Positions 25,631 through 37,717 of a stretch of DNA of 64,000 bases are shown here, one piece after another. How positions within the stretch are numbered: the stretch's first letter is position 1; every line of letters begins with the position of its first letter. The stretch lies in NCBI GenBank assembly GCA_943704425.1, contig CALSCP010002792.1, forward strand, positions 1 through 64,000, in the 5' to 3' direction. The notes under the pieces are model-generated. The model ran no database searches and was not told where the DNA came from. It saw only the letters and a program-made list of their open reading frames with translations. Source of the stretch: Ministeria vibrans ATCC 50519 (Eukaryota; Opisthokonta; Filasterea). The translations under genes and the position numbers were made by a program.

Positions 25631-26979
25631 TTAATTGATGTTGAGCAGTTCTTTGAGCTGTTTCACTGTGTCTTCTGGTGACGTGACGGTGTGGCCAATC
25701 GTTCTTTCGTCACTGAATATTTCGTAGTCATTTCCGCCCTATTTCAATCATTTAGCAGTGGATTGTGAAAAGCCATCATGTTTTTGTGTACCTTTGAAGT
25801 TTTGTCGCCAAAAAAGTGGATTTTGGAGTAGTTCTGGGGTTCGACGTGACGCAAACAGTACGTTTTATCCCAGCCAGTGGGAAACACGTCAATGCTAATT
25901 TGCCCTAAACGAGGAGAGTCACAGGTGAGCTTTAACTCTATTATATTTGTGGGTGGAGAGGAGGGTTGTTGGTTGATTGGGTTTTTTATACCGCCAATGG
26001 AAAAGGTCAATGGTAAGTCAGCAAATTCCTGTTGCATTGTACTGACCATTTTCGCGCGAATAGAATGAACCTTGAAAAAAAAAAAAGAGGAAAAGAGGGG
26101 TCGGTTGGATGTCTTCTCCTTGCGTTTGGTTACTTTGTCGTATTCGGCAAACTCGAGACGCTCCTCTTGTGAACACGATCGACCAACTGGGGACACATTG
26201 ATCATTCCATTGCGGTACTCGACAAATGTTCCACTGTGTGAATGAGAATGAGGGAGTAGCCGTCAATATGCTTGCTTTTAGTTTTGGTTTGGTGCACTTA
26301 CCGTTTCTTAGGGATCCTTACGTGTGTACCAAGGTACACCAACACCCAATTGAGAAAGCGCGAGATGGTCTCTTCGCCTAAGTACTCAGTGATGCTCTAA
26401 AACATAGTAATCGGGTGTTGAACACGAGATTATGGTGCTGATACGGACGTACCGCCTTGCCAATGAGCTCAGTGCCTTTGTAGGCAACCAGGCCATTCTC
26501 CGAAAAGACATAATCAAACACTTTGGTCACTACAACAAAGAATGTGTCTGTGTGAGATGGAGTGTGTTCAGATGTCCAGTTGCGTTTCTCTCGCTTCACA
26601 GTCTAAAATACACAGACAATCTCATACTACACACCATCCCAGATGCAGGCGGGTGCCATACAGGCGGAAGTACCCCTTCTGGTTGCCACATCAATCCCCT
26701 CCAAAAATAAAACAGCTCCAACTTACTGTCCTCTCCTGCCATCTGCTCGATAATTTTACGGTGATCCGAGCCGCCCACAATGCCAATGTGAACGCGCGAG
26801 CGCACTGTGTCAATCATATCGCGCATCTCTTTGCCAACAGTCTGCGATGTGATGAGGTTCGATTTCGAAAGAGACACATCATCTTTTCCATTTGGAGTGT
26901 GTACCAATCGAGGCATTGTCAGTGTTCCATCCACATCAAACAAGATCAAGGTGGAGCTGTCGCGGTCGGCGGTACTCAT
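25631..26979 (-). CDS. PMM: phosphomannomutase
   Basis: Interconverts mannose-6-phosphate and mannose-1-phosphate for GDP-mannose and glycan synthesis; cytosolic HAD-superfamily enzyme. Seven exons on the minus strand: 26979..26727, 26529..26453, 26396..26302, 26233..26134, 26070..25992, 25904..25792, 25738..25631; 274 residues (246-262 in animals). The nucleophile motif is [11 protein letters not shown] with both aspartates. Other family blocks: [69 protein letters not shown] and [16 protein letters not shown]. It is convergent with the acyl-CoA synthetase, 119 bp apart. Confidence 0.96.
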
Positions 26980-27315
26980 GAGAGAATTTGAAAGAAAGGA
27001 GAAATAAATGTGTTTATATTTTATTGTGTGAGTCAAAGTTTGAAATTACTCAAATTAGTCGTGAAAAAAATCAAAATAAATTAGTTTTTGTACTATCATA
27101 GTCATGTTTTGTCAGTGAGTACAGCTCTCGATTCTCCCTTCATAATTTTGATTTTTCTTTATGAGCGCTTCGATCGCAACGGGGTTAGTCTATGGCGGAA
27201 GATTCCGTATTGTATTATTTGATAACAATAATAATTAATAATATCTTCTTCATTATAATATTTTCTTTGATATAATAAATTGGAAATGCATATGCTCGTA
27301 TTGCATTCTGCATCT
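26980..27315. other. intergenic, AT-rich
   Basis: 336 bp between the phosphomannomutase start and the 3' end of the next minus-strand gene. AT-rich with TAATAATAA runs; no gene seen. It should contain the phosphomannomutase promoter. Confidence 0.5.
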
Positions 27316-29524
27316 CTACTCCTTGAGCTGCTTCAAAGCCACACGAATCTACGTCATGATTTTTAATTATTAGTAGAAGAAGAAGAAGACATTTCCAATT
27401 TATTATCAAATAAAAGCACAACAACAATAGTAACAATACTAATTACGGAGTACGAGGTATTAATAATTGAAAGTGGCGTTGAGAAAACCCAAGACGAATA
27501 ATAGATGGAGTAAATAATAATAATAATAATAATAATAATAGTAATAATATCATCAATTCTTACACGCCCAACGTGGCCCATTGGCATTTGAATGTGAAGG
27601 AGCTCGTCGTCCTGCATGCACATCAGCGCGCGGCCGTCGTAGTCATTCGTGCGCATGATATCCACACTGCTCTGAGGGATATCGACGGTGTTTTTGAGCC
27701 ATTCGCACACGTCATCAAGGCTCCATGTTGTCCAATCAACATTGTCTTGACGCAGTGGCGTTGGCAAACGCGCGCGGAACTGACGCAATATTTCCCGAGC
27801 ACACTTAAAGGCTTGACCAACCATGACAGGCTTCTGCTCGGGGTTCAGCCGAGCGGTCGCAATGTGTGTTGCCTTGTTCCCATTTTTGCGCATGTCGTTA
27901 AGCAGCTGCGTGAACTCGGAGGTGCAGTTCGGAATCTTGTCAATGCGCGAATGAAGTGTCTCTTGAGGGAACGCCGGCCCAAGGTGAAATTCAACGGCAG
28001 CTTCGCACATCACACGACAACACAGCAATGCAATAAGAGTCATTGACTCGCCATAGTACTCTTGACTCAGATTCATTGCCTAAAATAATAATGATAAGAT
28101 TTGTTAGACCGTCCTTAGGGCTATTTGCTCAAGTGACTTCACTTACCTTCGCAATTTGACCGAGGGGAGCTTGCACCAACTCCCCTGCTCCGGGGTTCCG
28201 AGAAATATCAAATAGAGTATTGCGAAGATCACACCATTCGTCGTGGGTAAACTCAGTCGGAGGATGAGGGTCGGTTGACATATCTACCGTCGAACCAGTC
28301 AGCAGAGGAGGGCGCACTTTGGTTGGTGTTGTGGACGTGATGGTGGCAGCAGGTTGGCGCATCGCAGAACGAGCGGGGCCCTTGCCTTTGACCTTGGCTG
28401 GGGACGGGACGCGGTTGGTGGGGAGGACGACTGGAAACGAGTTGAGTGTAGTGCTCGTCGCCGCCTCAAATGGTGGGGGGGGGTGAAAATATGTGCATGT
28501 ACCGGCGCGGAGATGCACACAGCTCACACCATACTTGCAAGTCCGAACTCCGGACTCTGGTGGCACTGCAGCACCCGTCACATTGCTCTTCTGCTTTGGC
28601 TCGCCGGCTGTTTTCACATGACCTCGCGCCTGGGAAGGGTGACGGGATTTGCACTTGTTTCGCGCCATGCCATCGTGGCACTCCCGCTCCAGTTTCACGT
28701 CGACAGCTGCAGGGCGTGATCCTTGCGCTGCGGCCGCTGCCGCCTCTTCTACTCGCTCTACCTTTCCAACTGGCATCCGTGCCTGCGCGAGAGATCATAA
28801 ATAAAATTATTATGTTATTTTCTTATTATAATAGGCATACCGGCTGCGGCGACAATGTATCCTTGATGAACTGAATTGTGGTTTGGTCCCCGGACTCCTT
28901 TGCCAATGTAAGCAAGGTTTTTTTGAACTTGGTCGTGATCGCTGTGCTGGCGCCGCCGTCCTCCACCAGCATACGACAGCACTCTGCGTGGCCCTTGTTT
29001 GCCGCCAGCATCAGTGCGGAGAGCCCGTCCTCATCAACCTTGTCAATGACGGCGCGCGAGGAACGCACAAGCTCTTGGACGGCGGAAATTGATCCGTTTG
29101 CGGCGGCAATGGAGAGAGGCGTGCGAAGTTTCTCATTTTTCGCATTGACATCCGCGTTGAGAGAAAGAAGGACTTTTACAACGTCTCCGTAGTCCAGAGA
29201 TGCCGCCAGCATCAATGGAGTCAGGTGACGATCGTTTTCGTGGTCGACCGGCAGAAGGTGTAGTTGAGAAAGGTCGTGGAGAACTTTCGCGTGGCGCCCC
29301 AGGACCAGCTTCACCACAATCGTGTTTCCATCGTCGTCTATCGTATTGACCAAGAGTGGAATGTCCTTGAGAGGGCGCGTCAGTTGGTTCAAGTCGCCCA
29401 TTTCCGCTGCCAGCATCAGCTAAGGGTTGACCAAAGGGAATTCAATTTATCGGAATATTATCGAGAAGCGGAGGCGCAAACTACAGACCTTGCGAAGTAC
29501 AGTGTCCGTTATTTGAGGCTCCAT
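27316..29524 (-). CDS. ankyrin-repeat, CCCH zinc finger, HEPN/DUF4145-like and SAM domain protein
   Basis: Five exons on the minus strand, 29524..29489, 28(841)..29419 i.e. 29419..28841, 28782..28147, 28079..27564 and 27348..27316, all phase 0; 599 residues. Ankyrin repeats fill about 13-200 (for example TPLMLAASLDYGDVVKVLLS, TPLSIAAANGSISAVQELV, SALMLAANKGHAECCRMLV). A CCCH finger follows (Cys287, Cys293, Cys300, His304). Then a low-complexity Pro/Thr linker, and an alpha-helical block at about 390-520 whose end DMRKNGNKATH (Arg481, His489) resembles the iR..GN.aaH signature of DUF4145/HEPN-fold proteins. The last 65 residues are a SAM domain (SLDDVCEWLKN ... GHVGRIRVALKQL) whose final helix is in the 33-base last exon. 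Function unknown; RNA binding or RNA decay is suggested by CCCH plus HEPN-like plus SAM, but is inference. Confidence 0.82.
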
Positions 29525-29906
29525 TTCGGGGTTCGGCAAGAATCAAGATAGGGTCGGCACGAAGTGTTCTTTTTTTTCTTGAGAAAAAAAAATAATGAGA
29601 ATAGTTATTAATTATTATTATTATTATTAATTACTCAAACATTAAATTTTCCGCTTCGTCACCGAACAGAAAATAATAACGGAGTTGATCGACATATCAA
29701 CCCTTCAGGCATCAGGATTCCAGCCCCGTCCCACTCGGACTTACTTTTAGGACCTTTGGGGGTCTCTCTAGACCATCGTTGGCGTCAAAATAAGTTTAGT
29801 CAGAGCGGAACGTTCAGTGTGTTTCATTGTTGGTATGATATCTTGTTTTTTAAAAAAAAAATATTATTCGGCACTCCCAACATTAAATTTCTTCTTTCTC
29901 CTCAGT
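29525..29906. promoter_or_regulatory. divergent intergenic region, ankyrin protein and DEAH helicase
   Basis: 382 bp between two divergent starts. It has an ATT triplet run near 29,610-29,635 and a pyrimidine-rich tract ending TTCTCCTCAG directly before the helicase ATG, which could be a 5'UTR splice acceptor. No gene seen. Confidence 0.4.
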
Positions 29907-32900
29907 ATGACTGACCGGGTCCCCCCTGAGCAGACTGTGGTGGTGAAAAAATGCAAAAGCGACGAAGATTTTGCTGCGCATATCGATTTGCGTCTGGTGA
30001 AAAGCTGCGCTCGTTCTGCCCACGGCGATTGCTACCTCAATTTCTACTGGGCTCCCGATGCAACCAGCGCAGCTGCAAAACTGTCTGGGGCCGGGTTCAA
30101 GGCGTACGTCAAGCCACAGACAGGGACGTACCAAGGCAAGGGCAACATTACGCTGATGGTTTCCAACACCGAGTTGCGCACAATCGCCCACCTCCTCCAA
30201 GGCGACACCGCCGCCAAAGACGTCGTTTTGCCGTTATCAAACGAGAAGACCCACGCCGTCTTCCTTGTTTTCAAGACGCGCCCTTCAGCCAATTTGTTGA
30301 AGAAAAAATTGTTGAACCTCAAGTACACTGTCGAACTCTACGATCCCGCTTCCCCCGGCTCCGCTTCTGCTTCCCATCAGTCTTGTGACGATGCTGGAGC
30401 GGGTTCCAACAAAACCGCTCAGCGCGAACGAACCGCGCACATGACAACATCAAAAAAATCAACCACTAAAAAGCCCGCCGCCGCCGCCGCCGCCGCCGCC
30501 CACACTCCTCCGGCCTATGCACCGCATCAGCACCCTCATACACGTCCTGCTGCTGCATCAGTCCAACCGTCGGCGTCACATCCGGTCGCTCGTGAGAGCC
30601 CTCCTGCTCTCCTGCAAGTGATGAATATTCCGCCAGCCAACGAAAGCGTCACCCGCATCCACAAACTAATTACTGACGCAGACATCTCTGTCCAGACCGT
30701 CTCTACAGATGGCGCCAACACCCATGGATTCTTTGCGTTTTCTTCGCCCGAGGACGCCGCTTTGGCGCAAGGCATAGTCCAGTCACTTGACCTCACCTGC
30801 ACGCTCAAACTCCGACAAGGAAAACGACCCGCACCGGCAAATCCCCGTCAAGGCGCTGCAGCTACTCATGCTGCCTCACCATCTACCTCTACGACAACTA
30901 AAAAAGCTACTACTACGACTACTACTGCTGCTGCTGCTCAACCTGCCCCTCGTCAGCCGGCCAAATCCTTTTCGCAAATCGTCAAGGAGGATGTGCCCGC
31001 TGCACTTACCGCCGCTCAAGAGCGTCTCGCTGCCCTGAACACCCAGCTGCAAAAGTTACAGCAAATTGCGCAACGCTCCCTTACTCTCAAGCAGGTTACG
31101 GACAACGTTGAGGGCCGCAAAGTTGTCGAGCAGCGCATCGACGAGATCGAGAAGGAACTTAACTCGTTCTGCAAGCGTCGCGACCAACTCCTGCATCGAC
31201 CACTCCGCGATTGTTTTGCCGCCAACGAGCTTGCGCGCGAATGCCGTCGTCTAAAGCAAGGACTTCCCATCTACGCCGTGCGCAACGAGATCATCGAGGG
31301 ACTTCAACAGAGTCGCTGCATTATTGTCGTGGGCGCCACTGGTTCAGGAAAGTGAGTTGACGCGAAAACTTTTTCACTTTTCAGTGCAATTTCTCAACCC
31401 CCCTCCCCTCTTCATTTAGATCCACACAGGTGGTCCAGTACATAGCTGACTCCCTGGCGCTTAGCCCGAACCAGTCCATCCTATGCTCGCAACCGCGCAA
31501 GTTGGCTGCAACGTCTCTCGCCGAGCGCGTCAACCAAGAGTACGGTGGCGACGCTCACGACGTTGTCTTTCAGGGGCGCTTGCTCGACCGAGACCCGCAG
31601 CATCCGCCCATTGTTTCCTTTGTGACGCACTCTTTGCTGCTGGACGAGCTCCGCGAAGACCCCAACCTGAGTCGTTTTGGCTGTGTCGTTGTTGACGAAG
31701 TGCACGAGCGCACGGTGAACGGCGACATTTGCATTGCTCTCCTGCGGTCGCTCTTCACTCGTCGCTCCGATTTTTACGTGGTGCTTACCTCGGCGACAAT
31801 GGACGCCCAGCGCTTCAGCGACTATTTCCACAGCGCCAAGATTTTCAACGTACCCGGCAAGACATTTCCCGTCCTCATCGAGTACGACTCGGGCAAGAAC
31901 TGCAGTAGCGACAATGACGGCTTCATCTCGAACGCGAAAGACCTCACTCCGCGTGCAGTTGATGCAGTCATGAAGATTCTTGTCAAGGAGAATGCTTTGG
32001 CGTCACGCGGCGCCGAGATCACCCACGCTCGCGACATTCTTGTCTTCTTACCGGGCGTTTACGAAATCACTGCCGCAATCCGATCCCTCGAGCATGACCT
32101 AAAAAAGTCCGCATTCCCCGACTTGGCTTTGTGCCTGCCCCTTCACGCCAAGCTTGAGTCGGCCGAGCAGAATCGAGCGCTTGCGCGGGCACCCGCGCAT
32201 AAGATCAAGGTGGTGTTTGCCACGACCATTGCCGAGACGTCGGTCACCATTGATGGCATCGGACACATTGTGGACACGGGCCTGGCAAACCGTCTCGTGT
32301 ACGACGAGAAGCGTGGCGTTGGCGTTGTGCGCCTTTCGCCCATCAGCCAGAGCGCCGCCAACCAACGTAGTGGTCGCGCCGGCCGCACTGCTCCCGGTGT
32401 CGCACATCGCCTGTACACAATGGACGCGTACGAGCGAATGGACACGAACGAAGTAGCCGAGATCATGCGACAACATCCTTCCGCCGCACTTCTCACCGTG
32501 ACGGGCTTTGGCGAGGATCTTCGTACTCTTAATCTGCTGAACAAGCCGACTGAGGACAGCATCGCCTCCGCTGAGGAGTATCTCGAGCTCATGGGCGCTT
32601 TTGACCGAACCACTGCAAGCTACAGCCGCGATGCCGATGGCCAGCCTCGCTATGAGATATCGCAGACGGGGCGAGTGATGCTGCGCATTCCCTTTCGCGC
32701 TCAAGAATCGCGTCTTGTCCTGGCGGGCTTTGAGCACGACGTGCTTGCAGAGTGCGCACTCATTGCCGCATTCTTCCAGAGTGACATTCCTCTGTTCCGT
32801 CGCGGCAACTCGCCCGCCGACGAGGAGGCGTTTGCTCTGGCGCGCTACAACTACCAGGATGAAGACGGCGATGCCTTTGTTGCCCTCGCCGTGTTTCGCG

Positions 32901-35886
32901 ACTGGATTGCGGCGGGAAAGTCGGCCGAGTGGCCCATGCAACACGGTGTGGCCAGAAAGCCGCTCCAGCGCGCGGTTTCACTCTACAACGAGGCACTCAG
33001 TGCTCTGGCCAATGCTCTTCCAGGCGCCGCAAAAGATCAGTGTGCTCGCGTGCGAAATCTCAGCAACGTCGACCTCGACGCGAAGATCGGCTCGGATAAG
33101 CGCCGCCTCATACGCCGAGCGCTTGCGACAGCCTACTGCAATAGCATCGCCGTCTTCAGTGGCTCCCAGTCAGCCGGATACCACTCCATGCGAGTTGGTG
33201 GCCAGGTGGTGCTGCACCCGTCCACGGCATTTTGTACCCAACAAGAAACTCCCCCGGTTGTCATGTATTGTCGTGTTGACGAAACTTCGCGCTGCTTTAT
33301 GAAGAACGTGATGCGCCTCGACGAGGCAGCGCTGCCCGAGCGCATTCGCTCTCGTCCCTTTGTGCGAAATGCTCTCAAGGACCGCCGTCTTACCTGTCGT
33401 GCCCTCGGCAAGCTTGGTAATTCCCTTTTGAAGTGCCTCAATGGACCGCGAGGCGAAACACTGCGCGAACTCGAGAGCCTCCACGATATTTGCATCTCAA
33501 TCGACTGGCACCACCACACGGTAGATGTGTGGTACGCGGACCCGGCGGGATTGGCGGGGTTCCAGAATAGCTTCCGTGACCTTCGCAGCTCGCTAGAGCT
33601 TGCCAACATTGACATTGATATGCCCTCCTCGAAGGTGCGTCTGTGCCTCAGCGCCGGTGGTCACCTTGAATCGTGCCTTTTCGAGGGCCAGTTCAACAGT
33701 GTCAACTTTACGGGATGCCCATCGCGACAGTCGATGCCGCTAGATGCGCAAGTGCGCGAGATTTTTGCGCCGGCTGGACGTGTGCTGAAACTGAACGTGT
33801 GGCCTTCCGCGACACCGACAAGCACTCGCAATGGCACAGTGACATTTGCAACGCCAGAACAGGCGGCGAGGTGCATCGACACTCTGAGCGGCCAGGTGAT
33901 GGAGTCGGGCATTCTACAGTGCACACAGGCGCAGGAGAAGCTTGTGTCGGGCACGTTGTTGCAGGGCTCCTCGGTGGTGGTGACCTGGAGCTACAGCGAG
34001 TGCACTGGAATGGCGTTTGCGAACGGACACACTGTTGAGATGGGCAAGATACTGCGCGAGTATGTGGATCGCTCGCAAAAAGGACATCCCGTCACTCTCA
34101 ACCGCCCCGGTCAACAATGCATTCCGCTGACGCTCAGGCCGAACAAGGACCCCGCGATGAAAAATTCTATTGTGATCTATAACCTACCTCCGGATGCCAC
34201 AATCCGCGAGATTGAAACTGCGTTGGGCGCCGGCTCCGGTGCCCTGACTATCACGATTCAGCGCAAGCCCATTAATGATTCTGCTACGATTGATGTGGCG
34301 ATGAATGTGGTCATGTTGCAGAGCCTGCTTGGGAGTGTCGGCGAGATCGTGTACCTGCAGACTGCTGTACCCGCCAACCTGACAAAGAACCCCAGTTTCT
34401 CCGCCATTGTCGCCTTCCGCTCGCCCACTTTTGCCCAGACGGCTCATGAGCTCTACGATGGCAAGCGCATTGACGGGCTTGGTATTTTGCCCATTGCCGT
34501 GAAACCTGACGTGTCGACCAAGTTCAAGATCCCCAGCCGTGTCTACACTGCCATGAGTCACCGCATCGCCGAGATCAAGGCAGACTCGCTCAAGACGTCG
34601 CAATGTCGCATTGGTGAGCCAATGGTGAATGGAAATTACACGACTGTGAAGGTGGATGGTGGGAGTCTTGATGAGATTCAGACGCTGAGCAAGACACTCA
34701 CAACCGTCTGTCAGGGACGACTGTTCGTGGTGCCAGACGAGATGCAGTCGGTTCTACGAGACTGTGTCATCAGCGGGGGTCCTTCCTCACGCACTCTCTT
34801 GAGCAAGTTGGAGAAGCAGACAGGTGCTGTGTCAACGATTCACATGCAGCGACTGCGCTTCTTTGGCACGGACGCTCAGATGGACTTGGCGTGCGATACA
34901 CTGATGAAGACTCTGACACGCATTGAGAAGACGAGATCGCAAGAGACACTGCGTCTCGAGCCGACTTGGCTCAAGGCGCTTGCAATGCAGAACGGTCGCA
35001 TCCAGCGCAAAGTGGAGAAAGAAATTGGCCGCGAGTTCCCCGACATCACCATCGCGTGGCGCTTTCGCAAACGAGCTGCGGACGTCATTGGCCCGCGCGA
35101 GCATGTGAAGGCGGCTTTGGGGCGTTTGCGTGCGGAGCTGGAGAACGAGACGCGAGCGCTAGGACTCGTGTCAGGCAAGACCAACGGTGGTGGTGCGGCT
35201 GATGCTGAAGTGCTCTGTCCCATTTGCATCTGTGAGCTCAGCGAAGACACCGTGCAATTACTCTTGTGTGGTCATGAGATGTGTCGGGAGTGCTTTGAGC
35301 AGATGGTCTCGTCGAACACATGCGAGTCTGAGGTGTCTCTCCCCATTACATGCCCAGTCGATGGGTGCAACAAGTCGCTCATCTCTACAGATCTGCAGCT
35401 GTACCTTACTGACGAGATGCTTGTGAGGCTCGGCAATGCGGTCCTTGCGAAACTGACGAGTGATTCGAGAAACGGTGTGGTCCACTGCCCGTCACCCAAC
35501 TGTACCGGCTATCTGTTTGCATCGCAAGGCGTTCGAACGCCAACGAGCCAGCCAGGCAAGACAGTGCTGGTGAGCCACTGCAGCGATTGTGACCATGACA
35601 TCTGCCTGGACTGCAGCAGCCAGGCGCACTCGAAACGGCTGTGTGGCGAGCCTGAAGACGCCGCTGTGCGAGCCATGCTGCTCAAACAAGGACTGCGCGA
35701 GTGCCGGTGCAAACAGATGATCCAAAAGACGGAAGGATGCAATCGCGTGACTTGCCGGTGTGGCGTCTCCGTGTGCTGGGTGTGTGGACGCCATTTTGAC
35801 TCATCGAGTGCATGCTACGCTCATTATGACGTGCGCACTGATCCATGCTATGCGAAATGTTTTACGGGGCTGTTGTACGACCAGTC

Positions 35887-35890
<4 letters not shown>
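29907..35890 (+). CDS. DEAH-box RNA helicase fused to a C-terminal RING-IBR-RING ubiquitin ligase (plant DEAH11/12 type)
   Basis: Two exons, 29907..31351 and 31420..35890, give 1971 residues. The intron splits the Walker A motif VGATGSGK/ST. N-terminal 400 residues hold low-complexity Ala/Pro/Thr tracts (an Ala run coded by GCC repeats near 30,475) and RRM-like segments. Helicase motifs: GATGSGKST (about 476-484), DEVHER (574-579), LTSATMD, and NQRSGRAGRTAPG (motif VI), followed by winged-helix/OB regions. Middle section has RRM/KH-like folds. C-terminus: RING1 starting CPICICELS (Cys1748) with LLCGHEMCRECF, an IBR with CSDCDHDICLDCSSQAHS, and RING2 with CRCKQMIQKTEGCNRVTCRCG; Cys1922 of EGCN is the expected catalytic cysteine. 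Known relatives are plant DEAH11/DEAH12; the role in RNA or immunity is not settled there. Confidence 0.9.
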
Positions 35891-35981
<91 letters not shown>

Positions 35982-36070
35982 AGAAAGAAACAAAGAAAGA
36001 AAGAAAGAAAGAAACAAAGTGATAAAGAGAGAGAGAGGCAGAGACGAAGATGGAAAGACAGACAGAGAGA
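35889..36070 (+). repeat. (GA)n microsatellite overlapping the helicase stop codon
   Basis: Pure GA from the TGA stop (35888-35890) to about 35,976, then GAAA/CAAA-type degenerate units to about 36,070. The repeat begins inside the stop codon, so slippage could change the C-terminus or the stop. Confidence 0.95.
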
Positions 36071-36142
36071 ATAAAATCAACAATAGAATATTCTTACAAG
36101 TTTTATTGTTATTGTTTGTTTTGCATGAAAAAAAAGCGCGTC

Positions 36143-37717
36143 TCACTGACTTGTATTGTGAGAAACGATTGGGATCACAGGGGGACGCGTTGAACGAGCA
36201 CGACCGCGACCAGTTGGGGGCTCGCGATGAGTTCCACGACCGCGACCAGTTCCATGACCACTACCAATAGGGGTGTCGCGATCAGTTCCGCGACCGCGAC
36301 CAGTTGGAGTCTTGCTTGTGGACTCGCTGGCACTGGGCGTGGCCGATAGGTCCAGTGGAAGCACGGGGGGACGCGTTGAACGAGTACCACCGCGACCAGC
36401 TCCACGACCGCGACCAGTTGGGGTCTCGCTGGTGGACTCGCTGGCACTGGGCGTGGCCGATAGGTCCAGTGGAAGCACGGGAGGACGCGTTGAACGAGTA
36501 CCACCGCGACCAGCTCCACGACCGCGACCAGTTGGGGTCTTGCTGGTGGACTCGCTGGCACTGGGCGTGGCCGATAGGTCCAGTGGAAGCACGGGAGGAC
36601 GCGTTGACCGAGTACCACCGCGCCCAGCTCCACGACCGCGACCAGTTGGGGTCTCGCTGGTGGACTCGCTGGCACTGGGCGTGGCCGATAGGTCCAGTGG
36701 AAGCACGGGGGGACGCTGGTTGGCGTGTCGAACTTGACTTTGTCCATGTGTATGCCTTGGGGAGTGTGTGTTTTGAGATGGGAAAGCATAAGGATCGTGG
36801 TCAAGTGGAGTCGAAAGGGCAGCACCCGGTGAAACGAATGAATTGTCTGCACGCCACAAAGGCACTGGCTCCTTCCACTCGTACATGCTATCAAGCAGCT
36901 CTAGTCGAGCGGTTTCCTCGGCCAGCTTGGCTTCTACCCGAGCACGCACCTCTTCGGCTCTGCGGCTTTCCAGGTGCTCGGTAAGCGCGGCAAAGTCGGC
37001 AGGCGCAAGGGCAGCACGAGGGGTGAGCGTCGGGTGCACAATGAAGCAGTCAAGCATGGACAGCATGGAGAGCTGGAGCAGCACCTCGTCTTCGGCGTCG
37101 TCAAAGTCCACGTCAATCGGATAAAACATTTCCTTGGTGAGCATTCGACTGAAAATTTTGTTCTCTGTGCGCGGAGCAGAGATGATTGTGGAGCCGGGGC
37201 GGTCCGCAGTTCCATGTGAGTCAAAAAACAGCCAATGCGATGCAGTGCAGGCAACAAGGAACGACTGGGGCGAGCGAGTAATCAGTGCGCCCGCTGAGCC
37301 TGAAGCGCTATTCATGCTGTCGCGTTCAAGTGTAGACATGATGAGTTGAGCTGCAACAATGTGGAGAGGGGTGAGCCTGGGCCAGGAAGTAGAAGAAGGG
37401 AGGACGTACCAGTGTCGGGGTCGATGGTGAGATGCATTTCCCGCAGAACGCTCAAAGCGCTCTGGTACCGAGGCACCAGCTCCATAATTGCCATCGAGTC
37501 CTACGCAATGCACCATGGAGCGTAAATGGACAGCTTTTACCAGGTATGTTGGGCATACGGTGTGTTCGTCGCTTGTGAAATTTCCGCCTTGTCTCAAGAC
37601 TTCTTCAACAAGACCATCAGACACTTGTTTGGTCCGCAAACACAATAAGGCCGCTTCGAGTGCCATTACAGAGCATGAACTGATTGCATTCGCGGTGTAC
37701 TGCGTCGATCCGCTCAT
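36143..37717 (-). CDS. putative papain-like cysteine peptidase/deubiquitinase with RG-rich tandem-repeat tail
   Basis: Three exons on the minus strand, 37717..37541, 37500..37410 and 37350..36143, give 491 residues from the first ATG. The N-terminal 200 residues look like a thiol peptidase: STQYTANAISSCSVMALEAA (candidate nucleophile Cys in SSCSVMA) and later ACTASHWLFFDSHG (candidate His/Asp). The family is not certain; the assignment rests on these two blocks only. A helical, charged region follows (RAEEVRARVEAKLAEETA), then a Pro/Ser and Gly-Arg tail of four 38-residue repeats ending in GRGRGAGRGG. The frame stays open upstream of the ATG as far as 37,825 without another ATG, so an additional 5' exon is possible. 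Confidence 0.5.
   Translation of the reverse strand: MSGSTQYTANAISSCSVMALEAALLCLRTKQVSDGLVEEVLRQGGNFTSDEHTVCPTYLVKAVHLRSMVHCVGLDGNYGAGASVPERFERSAGNASHHRPRHWYVLPSSTSWPRLTPLHIVAAQLIMSTLERDSMNSASGSAGALITRSPQSFLVACTASHWLFFDSHGTADRPGSTIISAPRTENKIFSRMLTKEMFYPIDVDFDDAEDEVLLQLSMLSMLDCFIVHPTLTPRAALAPADFAALTEHLESRRAEEVRARVEAKLAEETARLELLDSMYEWKEPVPLWRADNSFVSPGAALSTPLDHDPYAFPSQNTHSPRHTHGQSQVRHANQRPPVLPLDLSATPSASESTSETPTGRGRGAGRGGTRSTRPPVLPLDLSATPSASESTSKTPTGRGRGAGRGGTRSTRPPVLPLDLSATPSASESTSETPTGRGRGAGRGGTRSTRPPVLPLDLSATPSASESTSKTPTGRGRGTDRDTPIGSGHGTGRGRGTHREPPTGRGRARSTRPPVIPIVSHNTSQ
36290..36722 (-). repeat. four 114-bp coding tandem repeats (38 residues each)
   Basis: Successive copies are exactly 114 bp apart (landmark CTGGCACTGGGCGTGG at about 36,327, 36,441, 36,555 and 36,669). 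Each encodes PPVLPLDLSATPSASEST followed by a (E/K)TPTGRGRG RGG-type segment. Copies are nearly identical, with an E/K alternation, which suggests recent expansion or gene conversion. Confidence 0.95.

Noticed and set aside
26596-26726. Continuation of the phosphomannomutase first exon past 26727
   Set aside because: This is intron sequence: a GTAAGT donor interrupts and the next exon restores the family alignment (MTKVFDYVF).
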